Shown: positions 9,020 to 17,896, counted from the first letter of the stretch. The stretch is DNA of 64,000 nucleotides from an uncultured Elusimicrobium sp. (GCA_937891135.1 CALAFB010000082.1:1-64000); one strand, 5' to 3'. Translations and numbers: made by a program. The notes: generated from the sequence alone by a model not told the origin.

Positions 9020-9582
9020 GTAAACATACTAAAAAACACCAAACTGGGTACGAGGAGTTAGCCGAAGAACAGGCGGCCGAGGAACAAGCAGAAGAACAAG
9101 CTTGTAACGAGGCCCCTGCCCCGCAGGCAGAAAAACCTACCGAACCCGATTACCGCGAGCAGTACGTACGCCTATACGCGGAGTTTGACAACTATCGTAA
9201 ACGCACCGAGCGCGAAAAAGCGGCCCTGATCGCCTACGGCAAGAAAGATTTTGCCGTCAAAATGTTGCCGATGTATGAAGTTCTCTTGCGGCAACAAAAA
9301 ATCTTGCAAGACCCGAAGCAGGATGTGAAGGCCTTACAAGATGGAATGCGTATGATTGTTGCGGAACTAGACAAAGCGTTCCGCGCAGAAGGCATTCAAA
9401 AAATGGACGTACTCCATAAACCCTATGATCCGGCTACGCAAGAAGTAGTGGCTACGATCCCCGCCCCGGCCGAGCAGGATGGGCTGGTAATAGACGAAGT
9501 AAAAATGGGGTTTATGATGAACGGCCAAGTATTACGCCCGGCTAGTGTAGTGGTCGGACAAGCGCAGGAAGAAACAAAATAA
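9016..9582 (+). CDS. grpE: nucleotide exchange factor GrpE
   Basis: GrpE (188 aa) releases ADP from DnaK. It has an acidic Gln/Glu/Ala-rich N-terminal tail, a long coiled-coil (YAEFDNYRKRTEREKAA, about residues 54-70), and the C-terminal beta domain with DGLVIDEVKMGFMMNGQVLRPASV. Length is normal. It starts inside the hrcA stop and is followed 26 bases later by dnaK, which has a strong AAGGAG site. Confidence 0.96.
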   Translation: MSKHTKKHQTGYEELAEEQAAEEQAEEQACNEAPAPQAEKPTEPDYREQYVRLYAEFDNYRKRTEREKAALIAYGKKDFAVKMLPMYEVLLRQQKILQDPKQDVKALQDGMRMIVAELDKAFRAEGIQKMDVLHKPYDPATQEVVATIPAPAEQDGLVIDEVKMGFMMNGQVLRPASVVVGQAQEETK

Positions 9583-9608
9583 ATTTTTAATACAAAGGAG
9601 ATGTCATT

Positions 9609-11486
9609 ATGGCTAAAATTATTGGTATTGATTTAGGAACTTCTAACACCGCAGCCGCGGTGATGGAAGGCGGCAGAGGGACGATTATCCCGTCTGCGGA
9701 AGGTAGTTCTATCGGTGGAAAAGCGTTCCCGTCTTATGTAGCATTCACCAAAGACGGCCAACGCTTAGTGGGTGAACCGGCCCGCCGCCAGGCTATCGCC
9801 AACCCGGAAGGCACCGTTACTGCTTTCAAACGCAAAATGGGCGAAAACTATAAATATAATTTGCGCGGGCAGGAATTTACGCCTCAACAATTATCGGCTT
9901 TCGTTTTGCAGAAAGTAAAAAAAGATGCCGAGGCTTTCTTGGGTGAACCCGTAGAAAAAGCCGTCATTACCGTGCCGGCATATTTTAACGATAACCAACG
10001 CCAGGCCACCAAAGATGCCGGACGTATTGCAGGTTTGGAAGTCGTGCGCTTAGTCAACGAACCGACGGCCGCTGCGTTGGCCTTTGGTATTGATAAGGCC
10101 GGCAAAGAACAAAAAATCTTAGTGTTTGATTTGGGCGGCGGTACGCTAGATGTAACCATTATGGAAATGGGAAAAGAAGGTACGTTTGACGTATTGGCTA
10201 CGTCGGGCGATACGCAGCTGGGCGGTACCGATATGGATAACGCCATCATTAAATGGATGACGGATGACTTCCGCAAACAAACCGGCATTGATTTATCCAA
10301 CGATAAACAAGCGGCCCAACGCTTAAAAGACGCGGCCGAAAAAGCCAAAATTGAACTTTCCACCACCATGGAAACCGACATTAACCTGCCGTATATTACC
10401 GCCGGTGCAGACGGGGCGAAACACTTGGAAATGCGCCTCTCTCGCGCCAAACTGGAAAGTTTGGTAGATGATATTGTCAAACGCTGCGGCAAATCCGTCA
10501 ACCAAGCGTTAAGCGATGCAGAATTAACGGCGGATAAAATTGACCGCATTATTTTAGTCGGCGGCCCGACCCGTATGCCGATTGTACAAAAATATGTAGA
10601 AGAACTTGTCGGCAAGAAAATTGAACGCGGCATTGACCCCATGGAATGTGTGGCTATTGGGGCCGCGGTGCAAGCCGGTATTTTAACGGGCGAAGTAAAA
10701 GACGTGCTGCTCTTAGACGTTACGCCGTTGTCTTTGGGCTTGGAAACGTTGGGCGGTGTGTGCACGCGCCTGATTGAACGCAACACGACGATCCCCGTGC
10801 GCCGTACGCAAGTGTTTTCCACCGCGTCGGACAATCAACCCGCGGTAACCATTAACGTCTTGCAGGGCGAACGCCCCATGGCCAAGGACAATGTGCCGCT
10901 CGGTAAATTTGATTTAGACGGTATCCCGCCGGCTCCGCGCGGTGTGCCGCAAATAGAAGTAACGTTTGATATTGATGCCAACGGTATTTTGAACGTAACC
11001 GCCAAAGACCTCGGCACCAACAAAGAACAGCACATTACGATTACTTCGTCTAACAAATTAAGCGATGCCGAAGTAGATAAATTCGTCAAAGAGGCTGAGA
11101 AATTTGCCGAAGAAGACAAAAAACAAAAGGAAATTATTGAAGCCAAAAACCAGGGCGACAGCGTAGTCTTCCAGACCGAAAAAGCCATGAAGGAATACGG
11201 CGACAAAGTTTCCCAAGAAGAACGCGGCAAGATTGAGCAAGCGTTGAATGACCTCAAAGAAGCCCTCAAAGGCGACGATGTGGCCCGTATGAAAGCGGCC
11301 ACGGATGCGGCTTTGCAGGCCAGCCAAAAATTGGGCGAAGCGATGTACAAAGCCCAACAAGGCGCGGCCGGTACCCAAGCAGGAGCAGGTGCAACCGCCG
11401 GTGCCCAACCCGGCCCGGACGCCGCGCAAGCCAATACTAACGGCGGCAAGGATGACGTGGTAGAAGCCGAAGTAGTAGATAAATAA
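9609..11486 (+). CDS. dnaK: molecular chaperone DnaK
   Basis: Hsp70 (625 aa). The ATPase domain starts with GIDLGTSNTAAAVMEGG and contains VFDLGGGTLDVTIMEMG and VGGPTRMP. The substrate-binding domain includes NVLQGERPMAKDN and the alpha lid. The tail is Ala/Gly-rich and ends in the usual acidic DDVVEAEVVDK. Third gene of the heat-shock operon. No dnaJ follows; a strong terminator closes the unit. Confidence 0.98.
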   Translation: MAKIIGIDLGTSNTAAAVMEGGRGTIIPSAEGSSIGGKAFPSYVAFTKDGQRLVGEPARRQAIANPEGTVTAFKRKMGENYKYNLRGQEFTPQQLSAFVLQKVKKDAEAFLGEPVEKAVITVPAYFNDNQRQATKDAGRIAGLEVVRLVNEPTAAALAFGIDKAGKEQKILVFDLGGGTLDVTIMEMGKEGTFDVLATSGDTQLGGTDMDNAIIKWMTDDFRKQTGIDLSNDKQAAQRLKDAAEKAKIELSTTMETDINLPYITAGADGAKHLEMRLSRAKLESLVDDIVKRCGKSVNQALSDAELTADKIDRIILVGGPTRMPIVQKYVEELVGKKIERGIDPMECVAIGAAVQAGILTGEVKDVLLLDVTPLSLGLETLGGVCTRLIERNTTIPVRRTQVFSTASDNQPAVTINVLQGERPMAKDNVPLGKFDLDGIPPAPRGVPQIEVTFDIDANGILNVTAKDLGTNKEQHITITSSNKLSDAEVDKFVKEAEKFAEEDKKQKEIIEAKNQGDSVVFQTEKAMKEYGDKVSQEERGKIEQALNDLKEALKGDDVARMKAATDAALQASQKLGEAMYKAQQGAAGTQAGAGATAGAQPGPDAAQANTNGGKDDVVEAEVVDK

Positions 11487-11512
11487 GCAGTTTAGTAAGT
11501 TGGAAAATGGAC

Positions 11513-11545
11513 CGCCCCGCTTGTGTAAAGAGCGGGGCGATTTTG
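11513..11545 (+). terminator. dnaK operon terminator
   Basis: Nine-base-pair stem CGCCCCGCT / AGCGGGGCG, loop of nine, followed by ATTTT. It is nearly the same hairpin as at 759-786. Confidence 0.8.
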
Positions 11546-11627
11546 CATATGCGGGCAAAGCCCTAGACTACTAGTCCGCTGCACAGGCAGCCGAAACGGC
11601 TCTTGTTTCTTGCCGTTTTCTATTAAC

Positions 11628-11746
11628 TGTCATCCCCGAGGAGGGCGGCCCGCAGGGTTCGGGGATCTTCCACGTACCTGTTGTTACGTCGTTTTAGAAA
11701 CAACAACTACTCAGTACGTCGTAGATTCCCGATACCATTCCTAAGG
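11628..11746 (-). repeat. palindromic repeat element, intergenic copy
   Basis: On the minus strand it contains AGGTACGTGGAAGATCCCCGA...TCGGGGATGACA, matching the element at 13-55 and, including the GGTACGTGGAAG flank, 31050-31095. The other half holds ATCGGGAATC-type sequence as at 31130-31163. It lies just beyond the 3' end of the pilin at 11757-12263 and is non-coding here. Confidence 0.7.
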
Positions 11747-11756
11747 GGCATAAAAA

Positions 11757-12263
11757 CTACAAATAACACTCGTCAGCAGCAGAACAATTTGGGAAACCAA
11801 TTGCTTTGCAAAAAGATTCATTATCAAAACACCATAAGCCACCATCACTCATTGCAACATCTATCCACCCCCATATTTTCGCTCCATTAAGAAAATTGAA
11901 TAACGGAGTTGCATACAAATATACTCCGTCATCCGTTTCATATTGCCAATATTGGGTATTAAAACAAATACCCCTATTTTCACAATCATCTCCGCTCAAA
12001 ATAGGAGAGGGTGCTTCAAAATTTACAAATTCACCCACAGCTATTGCATTACAACTATCTCTCTGTTCCAACATACACAATTCAAACCCGTTGTGAATGG
12101 CTTCCTGCATGGTTTTCACTTCCGATAACCGTGCTTTTACCACGGCTTTTTGGTATTGCGGCAACGCTACCGCCGCCAAAATACCGATGATTAAGACAAC
12201 GACTAAAAGTTCTATCAAAGTAAAACCTTTAGCGAAATAACTATTTTTTACTGCTTTCTTCAT
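11757..12263 (-). CDS. type IV pilin-like precursor
   Basis: A 168-residue pseudopilin with leader MKKAVKNSYFAKG, then FTLIELL and a hydrophobic helix ending AAVALPQYQKAV. The soluble domain is cysteine-rich (CMLEQRDSC, CENRGIC, a C-terminal CSAADEC), suggesting stabilising disulphides. AGGAG lies nine bases before the ATG. It is a stand-alone gene whose only visible control is the structured leader at 12300-12523 and the divergent promoter it shares with the hydrogenase-like gene. The processing enzyme and assembly machine are not in the window. Confidence 0.92.
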   Translation of the reverse strand: MKKAVKNSYFAKGFTLIELLVVVLIIGILAAVALPQYQKAVVKARLSEVKTMQEAIHNGFELCMLEQRDSCNAIAVGEFVNFEAPSPILSGDDCENRGICFNTQYWQYETDDGVYLYATPLFNFLNGAKIWGWIDVAMSDGGLWCFDNESFCKAIGFPNCSAADECYL

Positions 12264-12299
12264 ACTAATTCTCCTGTTTGTTAATTTCCAATTTCCCTG

Positions 12300-12523
12300 C
12301 CTTCGGAGAACTCAACCGAAAACGGCTGATACGTTTGGAGCTCTTCTACCTTCTCCAGTAATAACAGCCGTAGATTACCACGTGAAAAAACGGGCAAACA
12401 TTCGGCACAATATAACAGGGTTATAAAACTCATCGTATTGTGCCTGTATGGGCCGTCTTTGGAGTAGAAGAGAACCTTTAGTATCTAAAAGTAATCCGTG
12501 TTCTGCACACGGTTCCAAAAACA
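12300..12523 (-). promoter_or_regulatory. structured pilin leader RNA, copy A
   Basis: Minus-strand leader of the pilin starting at 12263. H1 is CCGTGT/ACACGG at 12496-12512, preceded by TGTTTTTGGAA. P1 arms are 12464-12472 and 12341-12349 (CTCTTCTAC / GTAGAAGAG). Strand A is at 12451-12458, H2 arms (GGCACAATA / TATTGTGCC) at 12436-12444 and 12404-12412, strand B (ACGGCTGTT) at 12363-12371, and strand C (CAGCCGTT) at 12321-12328, followed by further U. B can pair with A or with C. Presumed promoter element TATACT near 12545. Confidence 0.75.
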
Positions 12524-12582
12524 GAATAAAATTGTACATATAGTATATCATATCTAGGTGCAGAAAATGCTAAAATATAAGT

Positions 12583-14037
12583 ATGAACTCCGACAATAAA
12601 GCCATTTATTTTAGACGTACCGCGCTTCGCAAAATTGTGGAAGCGTTTGATAAAAACGCGTTGGAAACTAACGCTTACCGTATCCCGTACGAAGTTATCC
12701 CACAAGATTCCAAATCTTCCGTGCGGTGTTGTATTTATAAAGAACGCGCCGTGTTCCGCGCGCGCACATTAGCCGCGCTGGGGTGCAGCGTAGAAGAAGA
12801 CGACGAAGCCACCTCTTTAAATGACTATGCTAAACAAGCACTTACCCGTACGGAAATTCCGCAAGTACCGCTGACGGTCATGGATATTGCCTGCCACGGT
12901 TGCCGCAAAGCCCGCCACATGGTTACCGAGGCCTGCCAAGGATGTTTAGCGCGCCCGTGCCAACAAGCGTGCAAATTCGGAGCGATTAGTTTTATTGACG
13001 GACGTTCGTTTATTGATGCCGATAAATGCAAAAACTGCGGGGCGTGTAAATTGGCATGCCCGTACAACGCCATTACGTTTATCCCGGTACCGTGTGAACA
13101 GGCATGCCCGGTGGATGCCATTCACAAAGGAGAAAACGGCGTCGCGGAAATTGATTTTGAGAAATGTATTTCGTGCGGGCATTGTATGGAAGCATGCCCG
13201 TTCGGGGCCATTATGGAGCGAAGCCAGTTAATTGATATTTTAGGCCAAATCAAAAAAGGCGCGCCTGTAGTAGCGATGATTGCGCCGTCTATCGTGGGGC
13301 AGTTTGACTGTACGTTGCCGCAGTTAATAACGGCCATCAAAAAAGCCGGCTTCCCGCTGGTAACCGAGGTTGCCCTTGGGGCGGATATTACCACCGCCAA
13401 CGAAGCGCGCGAATTGGTAGAACGATTGGAAAAAGGCGCGCGGTTTATGACGACGTCTTGTTGCTCGGCCTGGGTGCGCGCCGTTAAAAAACACTTGCCC
13501 GCATTAAAAGAATTTGTATCTAATACCAAAACGCCGGCGGCGTATACGGCTGAAATTGAAAAACAAAAAGGGCATATAACGGTGTTTGTCGGGCCGTGTG
13601 TATCCAAACGGGCCGAAGGCATGGAAGACCCCAACATTGACTATGTGATGACATACGAAGAATTGGGAGCGTTGTTTGATGCCAAAGGCATTAACCCCGC
13701 CCAATGCGAAGAGGCCGCGCTAGACCCGGCTATCTCCGGCGAAGCGCGCTATTATGGTGTAACGGGCGGCGTAGCCCAAGCGGTAGAAAATGCCATTGCC
13801 GGCAAAAAACCGTTCAAAAAGAGTGCTATTAACGGCTTAGACAAAAAAGCCATGGCCCTGTTAACGGCGTACGCCAAAGGCGCGGGAGACTTTCAACTCT
13901 TGGAAGTGATGAACTGCAAGGGCGGTTGCATTGGCGGGCCGTGTACGCTCAAACCGCAAGCGCAAGTCATTAAACCTATTAAAGATTTAGTGGCGGCTTC
14001 GCCCAAAGTGCCGTGTGCTCTGGAAGAACCGAAATAA
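12583..14037 (+). CDS. [FeFe]-hydrogenase-like iron-sulfur protein, monomeric
   Basis: A 484-residue ferredoxin/hydrogenase fusion. A Cys-rich N-terminal region (CHGCRKA...CQGCLARPCQQAC, about residues 105-125) and two [4Fe-4S] motifs (CKNCGACKLACP, about 149; CISCGHCMEACP, about 195) precede the Fe-only hydrogenase large domain. The H-cluster motifs read TSCCSAW (about 291), GPCVSKRAE (about 337) and EVMNCKGGCIGG (about 441). These differ from the classical TSCCPxW, MPCxxKxxE and ExMACxxGC. All four cysteines expected to hold the H-cluster are present, so H2 metabolism or sensing is plausible; the group is uncertain. No maturation genes are nearby. Confidence 0.85.
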   Translation: MNSDNKAIYFRRTALRKIVEAFDKNALETNAYRIPYEVIPQDSKSSVRCCIYKERAVFRARTLAALGCSVEEDDEATSLNDYAKQALTRTEIPQVPLTVMDIACHGCRKARHMVTEACQGCLARPCQQACKFGAISFIDGRSFIDADKCKNCGACKLACPYNAITFIPVPCEQACPVDAIHKGENGVAEIDFEKCISCGHCMEACPFGAIMERSQLIDILGQIKKGAPVVAMIAPSIVGQFDCTLPQLITAIKKAGFPLVTEVALGADITTANEARELVERLEKGARFMTTSCCSAWVRAVKKHLPALKEFVSNTKTPAAYTAEIEKQKGHITVFVGPCVSKRAEGMEDPNIDYVMTYEELGALFDAKGINPAQCEEAALDPAISGEARYYGVTGGVAQAVENAIAGKKPFKKSAINGLDKKAMALLTAYAKGAGDFQLLEVMNCKGGCIGGPCTLKPQAQVIKPIKDLVAASPKVPCALEEPK

Positions 14038-14056
14038 ACGAAGTGTTTTTTATGAC

Positions 14057-14088
14057 AAAAGAGCGCGTTTAACGACGCGCTCTTTCTT
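14057..14088 (+). terminator. terminator after hydrogenase-like gene
   Basis: AGAGCGCGT / ACGCGCTCT stem with a six-base loop followed by TTCTT, 25 bases after the stop codon. Confidence 0.75.
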
Positions 14089-14139
14089 GTACTACTAACC
14101 TCCCGGTTTTGCCGGTGGATATTTTTCAAAACCCGTTAA

Positions 14140-14568
14140 TTATTTAAACGGCAACGCAGCCGGCTGTGCTTGCGCTTGTAACCGGGCATGATATGCATCA
14201 GCCGATTCTCCGGGGAAACGGCCCCCCAAGAAGATGGCTTTTAACCATTGTTTCGCTCCGCCTTCGGCTGGTTTTTTGGCATTAGTTGCGGTAGCGGCCG
14301 GTTTCTTGGCTTGCGACCGTACAGCCGGTTTAGCTGCTACGGTATCTGTTTGTTGGTTCATTTGCTGTGCGACTTGGCGTTCTACTGCGGCCCCTAACAC
14401 TTGTGGAGTGTTACCGCGGGCAGCGGGGGCCGCCTTTTTGGCCGGAGTTTTAACCAATGCTCCTTGCAGGGAAACATCTGTAAACCGCACTTCCGCTCCG
14501 GCGGATTGGGCTTGGGCCGCCACGGCGGCAATTACAACAGCTGCTACTGTAAGTACTACTTTTTTCAT
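14140..14568 (-). CDS. secreted Ala/Lys/Pro-rich protein, unknown
   Basis: A 142-residue protein with a clear signal peptide (MKKVVLTVAAVVIAAVAAQAQS, cleavage after AQA). The mature part is low complexity, rich in Ala, Lys, Pro and Gln (KTPAKKAAPAARG, RSQAKKPAATATNAKKP), with no recognisable domain. RBS GAGGAG precedes the ATG. The leader upstream holds three stem-loops (14589-14960). It is probably exported to the periplasm or envelope; nothing further can be said. Confidence 0.7.
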   Translation of the reverse strand: MKKVVLTVAAVVIAAVAAQAQSAGAEVRFTDVSLQGALVKTPAKKAAPAARGNTPQVLGAAVERQVAQQMNQQTDTVAAKPAVRSQAKKPAATATNAKKPAEGGAKQWLKAIFLGGRFPGESADAYHARLQAQAQPAALPFK

Positions 14569-14588
14569 GTTTTATCTCCTCATTTAAC

Positions 14589-14960
14589 CTCGGTTCTTTT
14601 TAATGTTTTCGCGAGGTTTGTTTTTACAAAATTTTTTCCTTTTCAGAAGGTCTACGCTTTAAAAGCGTAAACCTTCTTTTTTATTTGTTGTACCCGTTTT
14701 GTTTTTATTACCTTGTAAGCAAGGTAAATCTGTTTAATTCCCCCTATAAAAAGGAGACCCGCCTACTTTTTACAGTTAGGCGGGATTGTTTATGAAAAAC
14801 ACAAAACTAAATTATTTATTCCCACCCAACACAGCGTTCCTCTAGCATATTAAAGCAGCTAAAGGACGGATTATGTTTCATGGAAATAATAATTCTTTGC
14901 ATAAAATTATTATACCAAAAACTTTTTTTAAATGCAACATTTTTTATCTTCGCCGGGATT
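14589..14960. other. non-coding stretch with three stem-loops
   Basis: Hairpins are seen at 14645-14677 (AGAAGGT..ACGC / GCGT..ACCTTCT, flanked by a U run on the plus strand), about 14711-14730 (TACCTTG / CAAGGTA) and 14759-14786 (CCCGCCTA / TAGGCGGG). No ORF is evident. On the minus strand they would form the leader of the gene at 14140-14568; on the plus strand the first resembles a terminator. AT-rich sequence with the promoter of the next gene (TATAGT near 14971) follows. Confidence 0.5.
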
Positions 14961-14984
14961 TAAGTAAAATGCTATAGTATATAT

Positions 14985-15989
14985 ATGGATTTAAATACAC
15001 TACTTAAACATACTTCGCGCAGTTTATATGTAAGCGTACAAATGCTGCCCCCGGCGTTGCGCCCGGCGTTTGGGCTGGCTTATTTGTTGTGCCGCTACGC
15101 CGACACCATTGCCGATACGCCCTTACTGCCCGAAGAAAAACGTGTGTATTGGATTCAATCTTTCCCGCAAATCGTGCGTTCCCGCCAAGCACCGGAATAC
15201 AACGCTCTTTTGCAAGCCATTACCGGTACGAGCGAAAACCCGTATGAGCAAGCCCTCATCCAACATTTGCCGGATTGCTTGCGTGCGCTAAATGCTATTC
15301 CCACTTCTCAACAATTGTTTATTTATGAAGTGGTAGAGTCTGTATGTGAAGGAATGAAAATTGATTTAATGAAATTTCCGAATGACCCTCAACGTGTTCC
15401 GCAGGCGTTTTTACTGGAAAGTGATTTAACCCATTATTGCCGCTTAATGGGCGGAAAACCCGGATTATTTTGGAGCAAGCTTATCTTTCACACTCATGCT
15501 ACTACGCTGCCCAAAGAAACATTTTATGAACTGGGCCAACAAGTGGGCGACGCGTTACAAATTGTAAATATCTTGCGTGATTTACCGAAAGACTTGCAAA
15601 ACGGACGCTGCTACTTTCCGCAGACGGACTTGGAAAAAGCCGGTCTGTCTACTTCCGACTTATTAAACCCACAGAAATCACACGCATTTGCTCCCATTCA
15701 AACCAAATGGATCCGCTGGGGCAAGCAAAATTTAGCAAGTGCGCTGCCCTATTATAAAGCCATTTCTAAAAGAGCGTGGCGCACGCGGGCGGCCGTTGCG
15801 TGGCCGATGTTGTGGACGGCAGATACGTTTGTAAAACTGGCCCGTACGCCGGATTTATTAAACCCGCAAAAGCGCGTTAAAATTTCGCGCGTGCGTGTGT
15901 ACGCAACAATGCTTGTTACGCCGCTATTCCTGCTTAGCAATACGCTGTTTGCAGCATGGCTGACCCACAAACTAAATAAACTTCCGTAA
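14985..15989 (+). CDS. squalene/phytoene synthase family protein
   Basis: A 334-residue head-to-head prenyl transferase. The first Asp-rich motif is LLCRYADTIAD (about residues 34-44) and the second is QIVNILRDLPKD (about 188-199), with YFP shortly after, as in farnesyl- or geranylgeranyl-diphosphate condensing enzymes. A hydrophobic C-terminal segment (MLVTPLFLLSNTLFAAW) could anchor it in the membrane, as in squalene synthases. No carotenoid or hopanoid gene is adjacent, so squalene versus phytoene cannot be decided from context; the C-terminal anchor slightly favours squalene synthase. Confidence 0.85.
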   Translation: MDLNTLLKHTSRSLYVSVQMLPPALRPAFGLAYLLCRYADTIADTPLLPEEKRVYWIQSFPQIVRSRQAPEYNALLQAITGTSENPYEQALIQHLPDCLRALNAIPTSQQLFIYEVVESVCEGMKIDLMKFPNDPQRVPQAFLLESDLTHYCRLMGGKPGLFWSKLIFHTHATTLPKETFYELGQQVGDALQIVNILRDLPKDLQNGRCYFPQTDLEKAGLSTSDLLNPQKSHAFAPIQTKWIRWGKQNLASALPYYKAISKRAWRTRAAVAWPMLWTADTFVKLARTPDLLNPQKRVKISRVRVYATMLVTPLFLLSNTLFAAWLTHKLNKLP

Positions 15990-16042
15990 CTTTCCCAAAA
16001 AAGATATACTATACCTTTGTTTGTACCCAACCAGGAGAATGT

Positions 16043-17428
16043 ATGTTGGCTAGTTTGTCTAGTATGGTATCTTTTTTAAATGACCAAATTTTAGGTTATT
16101 TTCTCATCGCGGCTCTCATCGGCTGCGGTGTGTATTTTACGTGTGCGCTGCGCGGTGTGCAATTTATCCGCCCGAAAGAAATGGGCCGCTTATTATTAGG
16201 CGGAATCACCGATAAAGACCACATTTCCCCGTTCCAGGCCTTTGCCATTAGTACGGCTTCGCGCGTAGGAACCGGCAATATCGCCGGGGTGGCAATTGCC
16301 ATTACCGCGGGCGGACCGGGGGCTATCTTTTGGATGTGGCTGATTGCAGTCCTCGGCGCGGCGAGTGCATTCGCCGAGAGTACGCTGGCACAAATTTATA
16401 AAGTGCATACCGGTAAAAACTTCCGCGGCGGGCCGGCCTATTACATCCGGGTGGGGTTACGTAATAAACCGCTTGCGATTGTGTTTTCGGTTCTATTTAT
16501 TGCTACGTTTGCGTTTGTATTTAACACGGTGCAATCCAACACCATTGCCCAATCCTTGCAAACTACGTTTCAAATCAGTCCGTTTATAACCGGGCTGATA
16601 CTGGCCGGGCTGACGGGGATTATCATCTTTGGCGGGCTGCGGCGGATTGCGGCGTTTTCGGCGGTAATTGTTCCTATTTTTGCACTAGCTTATATGGCGG
16701 TGGCACTGGTTATGATGCTGCTGCACATTACGCAGTTGCCGCACGTGCTGGGGCTAATTATTTCGGACGCGTTTAGTTGGCAAAAACTGTTTGCGGGAAC
16801 CTTAGGGGCTACCGTTATGATTGGCGCGCGACGCGGGTTATTTTCCAACGAAGCCGGTATGGGGTCGGCCCCGAATGCAGCGGCTACCGCTCACACGTCT
16901 CACCCGGTGAAGCAAGGCTATGTGCAGGCAATCGGCGTATTTGTGGATACGCTGCTTATTTGCAGTTGTACGGCTTTTATTATTTTACTGGCGGACTATA
17001 CCCAGTTCCCTGGTGTGGAAGGGATTGCTCTTACGCAAGCGGCCCTTTCTACAGAACTGGGTGGATTCGGAAATTATTTTATTTCATTTAGCGTCTTATT
17101 GTTTGCATTTACGTCTATTATCGGGAACTATTACTACGGGCAATCCAACCTGGAATTTTTAATCCGCCGCCGCCTTGTGATGGCGGTATTTCGCGGGGTG
17201 GTGTGCGCCATGGTGTTTGCAGGGGCGGTACTCCATTTCAACTTGGTATGGGGATTGGCGGATTTATGTATGACGCTTTTGGCCCTTATTAACATCTATA
17301 CGATTTTACGCCTGCGTAAGCAAGTAGTGGCTGCCTGGGCCGATTACCGCGCCCAACAAGCCGCCGGGAAAGACCCGGTATTTACCGGAATTGGAGTATG
17401 GGAAACTAATTCTTCTGATGGGAAATAA
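16043..17428 (+). CDS. sodium:alanine/glycine symporter (AgcS family)
   Basis: A 461-residue polytopic membrane protein of the amino acid carrier (AGCS, DAACS-type name alsT/agcS) family, importing alanine or glycine with Na+. Family hallmarks visible are SRVGTGNIAGVAIAITAGGPGAIFWMW (about residues 73-98), AFAESTLAQIYKV (about 108-120) and ARRGLFSNEAGMGSAPNAAA (about 265-284). About ten hydrophobic segments are seen. AGGAG precedes the ATG. Its Na+ dependence fits the Na+ pump encoded at 47.5-50.7 kb. Confidence 0.93.
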   Translation: MLASLSSMVSFLNDQILGYFLIAALIGCGVYFTCALRGVQFIRPKEMGRLLLGGITDKDHISPFQAFAISTASRVGTGNIAGVAIAITAGGPGAIFWMWLIAVLGAASAFAESTLAQIYKVHTGKNFRGGPAYYIRVGLRNKPLAIVFSVLFIATFAFVFNTVQSNTIAQSLQTTFQISPFITGLILAGLTGIIIFGGLRRIAAFSAVIVPIFALAYMAVALVMMLLHITQLPHVLGLIISDAFSWQKLFAGTLGATVMIGARRGLFSNEAGMGSAPNAAATAHTSHPVKQGYVQAIGVFVDTLLICSCTAFIILLADYTQFPGVEGIALTQAALSTELGGFGNYFISFSVLLFAFTSIIGNYYYGQSNLEFLIRRRLVMAVFRGVVCAMVFAGAVLHFNLVWGLADLCMTLLALINIYTILRLRKQVVAAWADYRAQQAAGKDPVFTGIGVWETNSSDGK

Positions 17429-17481
17429 TTTTTTCAAAATTAGGCCTTGAAATTTTTTCAAAAACTCTTATTATAGTATTA

Positions 17482-17655
17482 ACTAGATGTACTTGGGATA
17501 AGGGCTTTCTCCTTGGTTGCAGTTGTGCGTTCACAGCGTGGGTGCCGATTGCGTGAAGACCCGGAGATGTACCATCCCTAGGAAATAGGAACATGGAGTC
17601 ATTAACAATGACACGAATGAGCTAAACCCCCGAATTGGTACGCGGGGGTTTATTT
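17482..17655 (+). ncRNA. stand-alone small RNA of unknown class (6S-like candidate)
   Basis: A promoter (TTGAAA at 17447-17452, 16-17 bases, TATTATA around 17469-17475) and a strong terminator (AAACCCCCG / CGCGGGGGTTT, 17624-17655) enclose about 170 non-coding bases. Internal pairings seen are CTCC/GGAG closing two hairpins (GTTGTG/CACAGC, GGGT/ACCC), an outer CTTGGGAT/ATCCC helix and GTCATT/AATGAC. There is no ORF of any length. The size and nested long hairpin would suit 6S RNA, but I cannot identify conserved 6S sequence; SRP, tmRNA and RNase P signatures are absent. Confidence 0.55.
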
Positions 17656-17786
17656 GTGGTCAAAGAGGGTTTTTTGTTTTGTGTATTTGGTCGCATACTT
17701 CCCATTGCCGCGTGCAACCTCACTTCGCTATGCTTGCCTTTCACTACATTCAAACTCGTATAAGACTGCGGCTTTCATTCCTGCCA

Positions 17787-17806
17787 CGCATAAAGCAGTT
17801 TATGCG
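17787..17806. promoter_or_regulatory. palindrome CGCATAAA-N4-TTTATGCG
   Basis: Perfect 8-bp inverted repeat. The same half-site occurs at 19251-19258 and 19278-19285 upstream of fic. It is a possible operator for a regulator carried by the island, perhaps the winged-helix Fic protein itself. Confidence 0.45.
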
Positions 17807-17818
17807 TTACCGGACAAA

Positions 17819-17849
17819 TTAAAAACCACCCTCACGGGTGGTTTTTAAA
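17819..17849. terminator. hairpin terminator next to tRNA-Val fragment
   Basis: AAAAACCACC / GGGTGGTTTTT with loop CTCAC, U runs on both strands. On the minus strand it follows the displaced tRNA-Val 3' copy, so it may be the original tRNA-Val terminator. Confidence 0.7.
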
Positions 17850-17851
17850 TT

Positions 17852-17896
17852 TGCCCAGTACAGGGATTGAACCTGTGACCTTTCCCCTGTCAAGGG
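17852..17896 (-). repeat. displaced tRNA-Val 3' half (att site of island)
   Basis: 45 bases identical but for one position to 21110-21154, the anticodon-to-discriminator part of tRNA-Val. It lacks the 5' half and is not a functional tRNA. This is the distal attachment-site copy of an element integrated at the tRNA 3' end. Confidence 0.85.

Noticed and set aside
9884..11449. Long minus-strand ORFs opposite dnaK
   Set aside because: Shadow frames produced by the codon bias of dnaK; no RBS and no family resemblance.
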